This document shows, piece by piece, positions 1 to 5,699 of a stretch of 5,699 nucleotides of DNA; the stretch's first letter is position 1, and each line of letters opens with the position of its first letter. The translations under genes and the position numbers were made by a program. A model generated the notes under the pieces. It searched no databases and was not told the origin of the DNA. It saw only the letters and a list, made by a program, of their open reading frames with translations. This stretch comes from Micrococcales bacterium UBA2465. GTDB taxonomy: Bacteria; Actinomycetota; Actinomycetes; Actinomycetales; Microbacteriaceae. Location: contig DDPP01000052.1 of assembly GCA_002342255.1 (NCBI GenBank), positions 9,405 to 15,103 on the forward strand. The letters are read 5' to 3'.

Positions 1-1
1 C

Positions 2-487
2 CGGCTAATCAAAGGTGACCCAGTTCCAGTCAAATTAAGAAGCGGAAAAGTTGCTCTTTTATTAGAAATCGACGCAGATTCAAAGTCGCTTCTAAAGGCG
101 CTGGTTAAGGCCAATCGGCGACCTCTGCAACTGGATCCATTGACTGGCTTTCAACCAGCTAAGCGGAGACTCAAAATGTTATGGCTAAGTTTGCTACCAG
201 TACTATTCGTTTTCCCAACGATGAACGCAGCCGTCTCGAAAAATGTTCAGGTCAAGCAAACTAATAACCATAGCTGTTCCGCCGAATTCCCTGTAGGAGC
301 TACTGTATCGTTCTCAGAGTTGACCAAAGGTGTGACAAAATACAACACCGAGAGATTCAAAGTTGAGGTTAGTGCAGGAATAGGTGGATACCGAATTCTG
401 CAAACCACAAGGTTTTGTGATGGTAGAAAAGTCAGTTACCGTGCTTGGAAAACCAGGGCAGGTGTTGTTGTTTCTAAGAAGATTTAG
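2..487 (+). CDS. Unrecognised protein with one hydrophobic segment, 5' end cut by window edge
   Basis: I do not recognise this protein. The frame is open from base 2 to the TAG at 485-487 (161 codons); the other two + frames hit stops within the first 18 bases. The part before any good start reads like real protein: a hydrophobic strand ([10 protein letters not shown]), then a helix-like stretch ([14 protein letters not shown]). A basic cluster (AKRRLK, about residues 53-58) precedes a hydrophobic segment at about 59-76, followed by about 85 polar residues with two cysteines (C92, C139) that could form a disulfide. The positive-inside rule puts the C-terminal domain outside the cell. Two shorter readings are possible. 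A TTG at 140 gives a 115-residue secreted protein whose basic N-region and hydrophobic core look like a signal peptide, but its SD is poor. An ATG at 176 has a good SD but places no basic residues before the hydrophobic core. No lipobox is seen. The gene is convergent with sucB and overlaps it by 4 nt. I favour the long reading. Confidence 0.6.
   Translation, partial: RLIKGDPVPVKLRSGKVALLLEIDADSKSLLKALVKANRRPLQLDPLTGFQPAKRRLKMLWLSLLPVLFVFPTMNAAVSKNVQVKQTNNHSCSAEFPVGATVSFSELTKGVTKYNTERFKVEVSAGIGGYRILQTTRFCDGRKVSYRAWKTRAGVVVSKKI
165..169 (+). promoter_or_regulatory. Possible ribosome binding site (GGAGA) before the in-frame ATG at 176
   Basis: GGAGA lies 6 nt before an in-frame ATG at 176, which is good SD geometry. 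If used, the left-edge reading frame would contain a separate protein of about 103 residues that starts directly at the hydrophobic segment. Against this, the frame stays open and protein-like upstream, and the short form would lack the basic AKRRLK cluster expected before a signal peptide core. The motif could equally be chance within a longer gene. Confidence 0.3.
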
Positions 488-1845
488 AATCCCATGTTTC
501 CAGAGAAATTTGCCTCTTCGAGTCGAGTCTTAACATCTACCAGGAATCTACTTGCATCTGCACCATCAATCAGTCTGTGGTCGTATGAAAGAGCTAGATA
601 GACCATGCTGCGAATGGCGATGCTGTCCTGCCCATTTTCATCTGTTACAACAACAGGTCGCTTGGTGACTACACCGGTACCGAGGATTGCTGACTGGGGA
701 AGGAATACCACAGGAGTGTCAAACAGTGCCCCACGGGATCCAGTGTTGGTTAGCGTGAATGTGCCACCTGAAAGCTCGTCTGGCTTGAGTTTGTTTTCTC
801 TAGTCCGAGCAGCCAAATCTGCAATTTGTTGAGCTATGGTGCCTAGTGAAAGTGATGCTGCATCACGAATGACTGGTGTTAGCAATCCACGCTCGGTGTC
901 GACAGCGAAGCTTATGTTCTCGCTTGGGTGGTAAACAATATTCTCGCCATCGATGCTGGCATTGATCTTTGGGTGCGATCTAAGTGCCTCGGCCGCAGCC
1001 AAAAAGAAAAACGGCATGAAGTTTAGTTTTACTCCAGTTTTGGCAGTGAATTCAGTTTGAACCTTGGATCTGAGTTGAGCAATCTTAGTAATGTCAACTT
1101 CAACAACTGTAGTTAGCTGTGCGGTTGAAACCATTGACGCTACAGCTCGTTCAGCTAAAACTTTACGGAGTCTAGACATAGGCTCTGAAGTTCCGCGAAG
1201 GTTGGAAGCTGCCGCTGGCGTGTGCGCGACAGCTGGAGCGATTGTTGCAGAAGTTGTATTTGCAGAGAGAACATCTTCTCTGCGAATTCGTCCACCAACA
1301 CCAGTGCCGGAAACTGAACTGAGATCGACTCCAGCTTCAGCAGCCATTTTTCTAACCAGCGGTGTTACGTAGGCAGGTTCATTTGAAGTCTGTGGAACTG
1401 TCTGCGGTGCCGCGGGGACGGGGGCGGGTGAATTCACCTGTGGAGTGAAGACAGGAAGATTCAGGGGGGCTTGAGCGATTGGTTCGGTAGCCGGAGCAGT
1501 AGGAGCTGAAGTAACAACAGGAGTCATAACAACAGGTGCTTCTGAAACTACAGGAGCTGCTACTGGCTCAGCAATAGGATCTGGGGTAGGAGTTGAGGCA
1601 GTCGCAGAAACACCGTCTGCAACTATTGCCAGAACTGCGCCAACAGCAGCAGTTTCATCTTCTTGAACCAGAATCTGCTGTAAGGTACCGGCGACGGGGC
1701 TGGGGATTTCAGTATCAACTTTGTCCGTTGAAACTTCTACCAGGGGCTCATCAATAGCGACGGAGTCACCTACTTTTTTCAACCATCTAGTGATGGTTCC
1801 TTCGGTTACAGACTCACCTAGTGCTGGAAGTTTTACTTCACTCAT
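484..1845 (-). CDS. sucB: Dihydrolipoamide acyltransferase, E2 of a 2-oxoacid dehydrogenase complex
   Basis: E2 core enzyme: it moves the acyl group from the E1 enzyme on a swinging lipoyl-lysine to CoA (succinyl- or acetyl-CoA) in the cytosol. Of 453 residues, about 1-77 form a lipoyl domain with the lipoylation site K42 in STDKVDTE. Residues about 78-155 are an Ala/Pro/Val/Thr-rich flexible linker with imperfect APVV-type repeats. Residues about 157-194 are the peripheral subunit-binding domain ([17 protein letters not shown], then [14 protein letters not shown]), which docks E1 or E3. Residues about 218-453 are the catalytic domain, with the active-site motif SYDHRLIDG (H423, D427) and the conserved [19 protein letters not shown] stretch. 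There is a single lipoyl domain, whereas many annotated actinobacterial SucB/DlaT proteins carry two or more and are longer. The ATG has AAGGAG 9 nt upstream. It lies 30 nt downstream of lpdA, so is almost certainly co-transcribed. The sequence alone does not settle whether it serves pyruvate, 2-oxoglutarate or both; in some actinobacteria the 2-oxoglutarate E1 carries its own acyltransferase domain. Confidence 0.96.
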   Translation of the reverse strand: MSEVKLPALGESVTEGTITRWLKKVGDSVAIDEPLVEVSTDKVDTEIPSPVAGTLQQILVQEDETAAVGAVLAIVADGVSATASTPTPDPIAEPVAAPVVSEAPVVMTPVVTSAPTAPATEPIAQAPLNLPVFTPQVNSPAPVPAAPQTVPQTSNEPAYVTPLVRKMAAEAGVDLSSVSGTGVGGRIRREDVLSANTTSATIAPAVAHTPAAASNLRGTSEPMSRLRKVLAERAVASMVSTAQLTTVVEVDITKIAQLRSKVQTEFTAKTGVKLNFMPFFFLAAAEALRSHPKINASIDGENIVYHPSENISFAVDTERGLLTPVIRDAASLSLGTIAQQIADLAARTRENKLKPDELSGGTFTLTNTGSRGALFDTPVVFLPQSAILGTGVVTKRPVVVTDENGQDSIAIRSMVYLALSYDHRLIDGADASRFLVDVKTRLEEANFSGNMGF

Positions 1846-1854
1846 TTTAATTAA

Positions 1855-1860
1855 CTCCTT
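1855..1860 (-). promoter_or_regulatory. Ribosome binding site of sucB (AAGGAG)
   Basis: Read on the - strand, AAGGAG sits 9 nt before the sucB ATG in an AT-rich spacer (TTAATTAAA). It falls inside the 30-nt gap after the lpdA stop. Together with the lack of a hairpin in that gap, this supports translation of sucB from a shared lpdA-sucB mRNA. Confidence 0.8.
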
Positions 1861-1875
1861 TGGGCAGTTTCAAGT

Positions 1876-3252
1876 TTAGGCGTGGGCGTGCAGAGGTTTA
1901 CCGGCTAGAGCCAAATGTGCCTCGCCAAGTGCTTCGTTCATAGTTGGGTGGGCGTGCACTAGGGTAGCCACATCCTCTGGGTAGGCTTCCCAGTTAACAA
2001 TCAACTGCGCTTCCCCAATCTGTTCACCAGCTCGCGATCCAATCATGTGAACACCGATGACCGGCCCGTTGTTTTTACGAATTAACTTGATGAAACCGGC
2101 AGTGCCGAGTATCTGGCTCTTACCGTTACCACCGAGGTTGTATTCATAAACAGAAATGTTTTCGGCACCATACGTTTCAGCAGCTTTGGGTTCACTCATG
2201 CCCACTGAGGCAATTTCAGGTTCGCAGTAAGTAACTTTAGGAATACCTAGCTCATCTATTGCAACTGGACGAAGACCAGCAATCTCTTCGGCAATGAAAA
2301 TTCCTTGCTGGAATCCACGATGCGCTAATTGCAAACCAGGCACGATGTCGCCGGCTGCGTAAACTCCAGCAACCGATGTTTCCAGACGATCGTTGGTTAG
2401 CACCCAACCGCGATCCATCTTTACACCATTTTCTTCATAACCGAAACCTGCGGTGTTTGGACCGCGACCAACTGCGACCAGCATAATTTCAGCATCAAAA
2501 GTTTCACCATTTTCCAAAGTGGCTACCACACCGGTCGCACTTTGCTGAACACCAGAGAATCTAACTCCTGTTTTGAAGTTGATGCCACGCTTGCGGAAAG
2601 CTCGCTCAAGTGCTTTGGAAACTGAAGGGTCCTCGTTTGGAACAAGTGTTGGCAAGCCTTCGATGATTGTGACATCTGCTCCAAGAGATTTCCAGATAGA
2701 TGCGAACTCAACACCGATAACTCCACCGCCAAGCACAATCACCTTTGAAGGAACGAAGTCCAGTTGTAAGGCAAGTTCAGAGGTCATCACGCGACCTTGA
2801 ATCTCCAAACCTGGAAGAGTTCTGCTAAATGATCCAGTAGCTAAAACAATGTTCTTGCCGGTGTATGTGTCAGCCCCAACAGAAATAGTCTTTGGGCCCA
2901 CCATCCGACCTTCACCTGCAACCACAGTGATTGGCTTCGACGCAACGAGACCAGTAAGTCCCTTGAAAAGTCTGTCAATAATTCCATCGCGGTATTTGTT
3001 GACCGCTGACATGTCAACACCTTGGAAGGTCGCATGAATTCCATAGTTGGCTGCCTCACGAGTAACATCAGCTACTTCTGCCGAATGCAAAAGTGCTTTG
3101 GTTGGAATACAACCTCGGTGCAAACAGGTTCCACCGAGTTTGTCCTTTTCGATTAGAGCGACACTGAGCCCGAGTTGGGCACTGCGCAATGCCGCCGCGT
3201 ATCCGCCGGAACCGCCGCCAAGAATAACGAGGTCGTAGTTGTGTTCTGCCAA
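1876..3252 (-). CDS. lpdA: Dihydrolipoyl dehydrogenase (E3)
   Basis: FAD-dependent E3: it reoxidises dihydrolipoyl groups on E2 (and on the glycine cleavage H protein if present), passing electrons to NAD+. The 458 residues are normal for the family. Visible motifs are the N-terminal FAD-binding GGGSGG (12-17), the redox-active disulfide C43/C48 in GGTCLHRGCIPTK, an NAD-binding GGGVIG (175-180) ending in the acidic E198, the second FAD contact YAAGD (298-302), and the C-terminal interface with the catalytic pair H435/E440 in HAHPTMNEALGE. All key residues are present, so the enzyme should be active. The start is TTG at 3252, chosen because it gives the usual short lead before the FAD motif, has AGGAG 5 nt upstream, and the next in-frame Met (M81) lies beyond the disulfide. 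It lies 45 nt after pepA and 30 nt before sucB; the immediate E3-E2 adjacency fits a shared complex. Confidence 0.97.
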   Translation of the reverse strand: MAEHNYDLVILGGGSGGYAAALRSAQLGLSVALIEKDKLGGTCLHRGCIPTKALLHSAEVADVTREAANYGIHATFQGVDMSAVNKYRDGIIDRLFKGLTGLVASKPITVVAGEGRMVGPKTISVGADTYTGKNIVLATGSFSRTLPGLEIQGRVMTSELALQLDFVPSKVIVLGGGVIGVEFASIWKSLGADVTIIEGLPTLVPNEDPSVSKALERAFRKRGINFKTGVRFSGVQQSATGVVATLENGETFDAEIMLVAVGRGPNTAGFGYEENGVKMDRGWVLTNDRLETSVAGVYAAGDIVPGLQLAHRGFQQGIFIAEEIAGLRPVAIDELGIPKVTYCEPEIASVGMSEPKAAETYGAENISVYEYNLGGNGKSQILGTAGFIKLIRKNNGPVIGVHMIGSRAGEQIGEAQLIVNWEAYPEDVATLVHAHPTMNEALGEAHLALAGKPLHAHA

Positions 3253-3256
3253 TTTT

Positions 3257-3262
3257 GCTCCT
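3257..3262 (-). promoter_or_regulatory. Ribosome binding site of lpdA (AGGAGC), supports a TTG start
   Basis: On the - strand, AGGAG lies 5 nt before the TTG at 3252. No in-frame ATG or GTG gives a full-length N-terminus here, so this strong SD is what identifies the rare TTG as the real start. Initiation from TTG is usually weaker than from ATG; the strong SD may compensate. Confidence 0.75.
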
Positions 3263-3297
3263 ATTTGATGGACAACCTTATAAAGATTACTAGATGG

Positions 3298-4776
3298 TTA
3301 TTTCTTCTTGGTGGCTAGATGATCAGCTATGGAAACCAGAGTTCTCACCATGGCTCCGGTAGCTCCTTTGACTGTATAACCGTAAGGTGCAAGATCATTG
3401 TTAGCAGCGGTGGCGAAGTCTAAGTGTGCCCAAGGCAAGCGCTTTTTTGACTTGTCATGGCCGATAAATTCTTGCAGGAAGAGCCCACCTACCAACATTC
3501 CACCAGATGGATTACCAACTCTGCTATTCATAAGGTCAGCGATGTCGCTCTTGATCAGTTCAAATAGTTCTGTTGGGAGAGGCATGTGCCACACCAATTC
3601 GCCGGCTTCGGCCGCGGCGTTCTTCACGGTCTCGACCGATGCGTCATCGCCCATCAAACCGGTATAGCGATTACCAAGTGCTACCCGAGCTGCTCCGGTG
3701 AGTGTTGCAACGTCAACAATTAGGTCTGGCTTCATTTCAGAAGCAAGAATCAGACCATCGGCTAGCACCAGACGACCTTCAGCATCGGTGTTGGTGATCT
3801 CGACACTCTTACCGTTACGGAAAGTGATTACGTCATTTGGCCTTGCAGCTGAGCCTGATGGCATGTTCTCGGCAACACACATGAATGCGGTGACGGCAAC
3901 TGGCAGACCTAGTTTTGCAATTGCGAAGGTGGCTTGGGCAACGGTGGCTGCTCCAGCCATGTCATATTTCATTCCGAGAATTCCGGTGGAAGGCTTCAGC
4001 GAAATACCTCCGGTATCGAAAGTAATTCCCTTGCCAACCAAGGCAAGGTGAGCTTTGCTCTTTTCCGGGGTGTAACTAATTTTGATCATTCTTGGTGCGC
4101 GCACCGAACCTTGCCCAACGGCAAGAATTCCGGAGCATTTTTCCTTCTCAAGTTTTTTCTCGTCCCAAACTTCAACTTTGACATTTGGGATTTTGCCTTG
4201 AGTCTTGATGATGTCTGCAAGTTTGCTCGGGTAAAGATCATTAGCTGGTGCGTTCACTAAATCACGAGTTTGGTTGAGTACTTCTGTCAAAATCTTGACT
4301 CGATTTAGCCGTGACTTGCTCAGGTTTAGATTTGTAATGACCTCGATGCTTTTTAGTGAAGGTTTTTTGGAGTTTGATTTGTATTTGTTGTAATCGTATT
4401 GAACGATGCAAATACCTTCTAGTAAGGCAGCTAATTCTTCGGCAGAGGCAATCGGCATATCCAGAATCACGTTCTTGTGATCATTGAATGCTCTTCCAAT
4501 TGCACCGCCGATTTCTCTCGCATTAGCCGTAGAAGAAATACCATTGCCAACACCAATTAGCCCGGCTGTTTGTCCGGCTACTGGAATTCGGTGGCTGGAT
4601 TCCACTGCACCTGTGACCCCTAGTGCTTTTAGATTTAGAGTTTCTAGTGTCTGATTGCTGGCCGAGCTACCTAGTAGCTGCGCCCCATTGTCGTCAGATT
4701 TTACGGCGTAGATGATGATCGAATCGTCGCTGGCTTTGGTTGCGGCTCTGGAGAGTTTGATTGTTATAGAAGTCAT
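3298..4776 (-). CDS. pepA: Leucyl aminopeptidase, M17 family
   Basis: Cytosolic two-metal exopeptidase that removes N-terminal residues, often Leu, from peptides during peptide recycling. The 492 residues are close to the family norm (about 500). The N-terminal third (about 1-150) is the variable domain. The C-terminal catalytic domain has the full metal set in the spacing of E. coli PepA: K249 and D254 (GKGITFDTGG), D272 (YDMAGA), and D331 and E333 in the signature NTDAEGRL, plus the catalytic K261 and R335. The HLDFA motif near the C-terminus (451-455) is also typical. M17 enzymes usually form hexamers. The ATG at 4776 has no SD, but a -10-like TAACAT ends 6 nt upstream, suggesting a leaderless mRNA. 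It is the first gene of the pepA-lpdA-sucB cluster and divergent from the PAC2 gene. The DNA-binding and recombination roles of E. coli PepA cannot be inferred here. The symbol pepA is used in the broad M17 sense; some actinobacterial genomes call it pepB. Confidence 0.96.
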   Translation of the reverse strand: MTSITIKLSRAATKASDDSIIIYAVKSDDNGAQLLGSSASNQTLETLNLKALGVTGAVESSHRIPVAGQTAGLIGVGNGISSTANAREIGGAIGRAFNDHKNVILDMPIASAEELAALLEGICIVQYDYNKYKSNSKKPSLKSIEVITNLNLSKSRLNRVKILTEVLNQTRDLVNAPANDLYPSKLADIIKTQGKIPNVKVEVWDEKKLEKEKCSGILAVGQGSVRAPRMIKISYTPEKSKAHLALVGKGITFDTGGISLKPSTGILGMKYDMAGAATVAQATFAIAKLGLPVAVTAFMCVAENMPSGSAARPNDVITFRNGKSVEITNTDAEGRLVLADGLILASEMKPDLIVDVATLTGAARVALGNRYTGLMGDDASVETVKNAAAEAGELVWHMPLPTELFELIKSDIADLMNSRVGNPSGGMLVGGLFLQEFIGHDKSKKRLPWAHLDFATAANNDLAPYGYTVKGATGAMVRTLVSIADHLATKKK

Positions 4777-4782
4777 GAAACC

Positions 4783-4788
4783 ATGTTA
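4783..4788 (-). promoter_or_regulatory. Probable -10 box of pepA (TAACAT), leaderless geometry
   Basis: On the - strand TAACAT fits the actinobacterial TAnnnT -10 pattern and ends exactly 6 nt before the pepA ATG. A start site 6-7 nt downstream would fall on or next to the A of the ATG, giving a leaderless mRNA, which agrees with the missing SD. A -35 at 17-18 nt is weak at best (TTCTTA, partly matching TTGACA). It is likely to drive pepA and probably also lpdA-sucB. Confidence 0.5.
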
Positions 4789-4800
4789 CCCAGACAAAAG

Positions 4801-4806
4801 TAGAAT
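4801..4806 (+). promoter_or_regulatory. Probable -10 box of the PAC2-family gene (TAGAAT), leaderless geometry
   Basis: TAGAAT matches the consensus TATAAT at five of six positions and ends 6 nt before the ATG at 4813. The spacer AAGAAC contains no SD, so the transcript is probably leaderless. No convincing -35 is seen at 16-18 nt, where the sequence already abuts the pepA start codon. The box lies only 12 bp from the oppositely directed pepA -10, so RNA polymerase could not occupy both promoters at once. Confidence 0.55.
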
Positions 4807-4812
4807 AAGAAC

Positions 4813-5699
4813 ATGGAGTCGGAGAATAGGTTATTTACCTTTGCGAACTGGGACATTGAGGTCCCAGCTGGTCTCCACCTTCTTGCCGCCATATCTGGTT
4901 TCACTGATGCCGGTTCAACAATGCAACAGGTCGCTGACCACATCCTAGGCAACTTACAATACGAAACCTTGGTTAACTTTGATAACGACCAACTTCTCGA
5001 TTACAGGTCGAGACGCCCAGTGATGTTCTTTGAGCAAGACCACATCTCCGATTACCAGCCGGCTAGCTTAGCCCTGCATCTGGTTTGGGACGAGGTAGGT
5101 AATCCTTTCCTCTTTCTAAATGGCTACGAACCAGACTTCAAATGGGAAGCCTTTGCTGATTCGATTGAGGAACTCTTCAATTACTTCGATGTTGCAGATC
5201 TAACTTGGCTGCATGCAATCCCTTTTCCCATCCCGCATACCAGGCAGGTGGGCATAACTGTTTCAGGAAACCAACAGGAAGTTATAGACAAATACAGTGA
5301 GTGGAAACCTAGAACAGCAGTTCCAGGCAACATCATGCACTTGCTGGAATTTAGATTGTCCGGGGCTAATTATCCAAGTACTGGATTCGTTTTATTGGTG
5401 CCACATTACTTGAGCGATTCGGAGTTCCCAGCGTCTGCTGTTACAGGACTGGAGCTTATCTCCGGTCATCTGGCTTTAGTTTTCCCAACAGATGAACTAA
5501 GAGATAGAGCCGCCACATTTACTCGCAGGATCACCAGTGAGATGGCAGATAAACCTGATTTAGCTCGAATGGTAGAGGGTCTAGAGAAAAGCTTCCAATC
5601 CGAACGCGCTGGAAACGGAATGGGTCCAGTAAAACCTAAATCAAGAGAAGTTCCAGATGCTGATGCTATAGCTGCCGAACTTGAAGGTTATCTGGCTCG
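4813..5699 (+). CDS. PAC2-family (proteasome assembly chaperone-like) protein, 3' end cut by window edge
   Basis: The frame is open from the ATG at 4813 to the right edge (295 full codons, no stop), so the gene is partial, though probably missing few residues because the actinobacterial members I know of are about this long. I assign it to the PAC2/DUF75 family by its pattern: a β-strand opening after the start, then SGFTDAGSTMQQVADHIL (about 29-46), a strand-rich core (FLFLNGYEPDFKW, about 99-111), HAIPFPIPHTRQV (about 134-146), and the GFVLLVPHYL...FPASAVTGLELI block (about 191-216). The charged tail ends in an acidic helix (DADAIAAELEGYL). No signal peptide or membrane segment is visible, so it should be cytosolic. 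Actinobacterial PAC2 proteins resemble archaeal and eukaryotic proteasome assembly chaperones, but a role in bacterial proteasome assembly is not settled. It is divergent from pepA, with a 36-bp shared promoter region and no SD. The fold assignment is fairly secure; the function is not. Confidence 0.85.
   Translation, partial: MESENRLFTFANWDIEVPAGLHLLAAISGFTDAGSTMQQVADHILGNLQYETLVNFDNDQLLDYRSRRPVMFFEQDHISDYQPASLALHLVWDEVGNPFLFLNGYEPDFKWEAFADSIEELFNYFDVADLTWLHAIPFPIPHTRQVGITVSGNQQEVIDKYSEWKPRTAVPGNIMHLLEFRLSGANYPSTGFVLLVPHYLSDSEFPASAVTGLELISGHLALVFPTDELRDRAATFTRRITSEMADKPDLARMVEGLEKSFQSERAGNGMGPVKPKSREVPDADAIAAELEGYLA

Noticed and set aside
411..454. GGTTTT / AAAACC inverted repeat as a terminator for sucB
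   Set aside because: The stem is only 6 AT-rich pairs with a loop of about 32 nt and no U-tract.
518..529. Tandem GAGTC GAGTC near the 3' end of sucB
   Set aside because: Two copies of a 5-base unit inside coding sequence are expected by chance.
605..1372. Open frames on the + strand inside sucB (605-832 and 1091-1372)
   Set aside because: They lie antisense to a gene with every expected E2 domain; the translations have no recognisable motif and arise from the codon bias of the opposite strand.
1847..1854. Palindrome TTAATTAA before the sucB start
   Set aside because: It is the AT-rich spacer between the SD and the ATG; nothing suggests an operator.
2523..3238. Several 60-75-codon frames on both strands inside lpdA
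   Set aside because: All overlap a complete, motif-rich lpdA in other frames and have no plausible start context or family features.
3277..3282. TATAAG on the - strand in the pepA-lpdA gap as an internal -10 for lpdA
   Set aside because: Position is plausible, but no -35 is visible and the match is weak within an AT-rich 45-nt spacer. Not strong enough to list; start-site mapping would decide.
3398..4260. Longer + strand frames inside pepA (up to 117 codons)
   Set aside because: They are antisense to the conserved catalytic domain of pepA, overlap each other in different frames, and look like shadows.
4712..4948. A 78-codon + strand frame spanning the pepA start and the start of the PAC2 gene
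   Set aside because: It overlaps both real genes in the wrong frame and its translation has no recognisable features; the PAC2 frame beginning at 4813 explains this region.

Overview
The window looks like core chromosome from a moderate-GC (roughly mid-40s to 50 %) actinobacterium. The main clues are the gene order pepA-lpdA-sucB with a PAC2-family gene divergent from pepA, an lpdA with actinobacterial-style motifs, and promoter-to-start spacing typical of leaderless transcription. A streamlined aquatic actinobacterium (acI-like or small Microbacteriaceae) would fit the base composition, but that placement is inference from composition and synteny, not a database match.

Layout, left to right. 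(1) Positions 2-487, + strand: the 3' part of an unrecognised gene that enters from the left edge. Its product has one hydrophobic segment and a short domain with two cysteines that is probably extracytoplasmic. (2) Positions 484-4776, - strand: a three-gene cluster read right to left, pepA (leucyl aminopeptidase, 4776-3298), lpdA (dihydrolipoyl dehydrogenase, 3252-1876) and sucB (2-oxoacid dehydrogenase E2 with one lipoyl domain, 1845-484). Gaps are 45 and 30 nt, and lpdA and sucB each have a strong Shine-Dalgarno (SD) sequence. (3) Positions 4813-5699, + strand: a PAC2-family (proteasome assembly chaperone-like) gene, almost complete but cut by the right edge.

lpdA and sucB supply the E3 and E2 parts of a 2-oxoacid dehydrogenase complex (pyruvate and/or 2-oxoglutarate); no E1 gene is in the window. 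pepA encodes a cytosolic peptidase and PAC2 proteins are linked to the proteasome, so the divergent pair may reflect protein turnover. pepA and the PAC2 gene are separated by only 36 bp, which holds two facing -10 boxes, each exactly 6 nt from its ATG. At the other end the unknown gene and sucB meet tail to tail with overlapping stop codons.

I see no RNA genes, CRISPR, insertion sequences, phage genes or defence systems, and no evidence of a new multi-gene system. There is no gene-free stretch over 300 bp. The points worth a second look are the compact promoter pair, the overlapping convergent ends, the unidentified left-edge gene with its uncertain start, and the shortened single-lipoyl E2.
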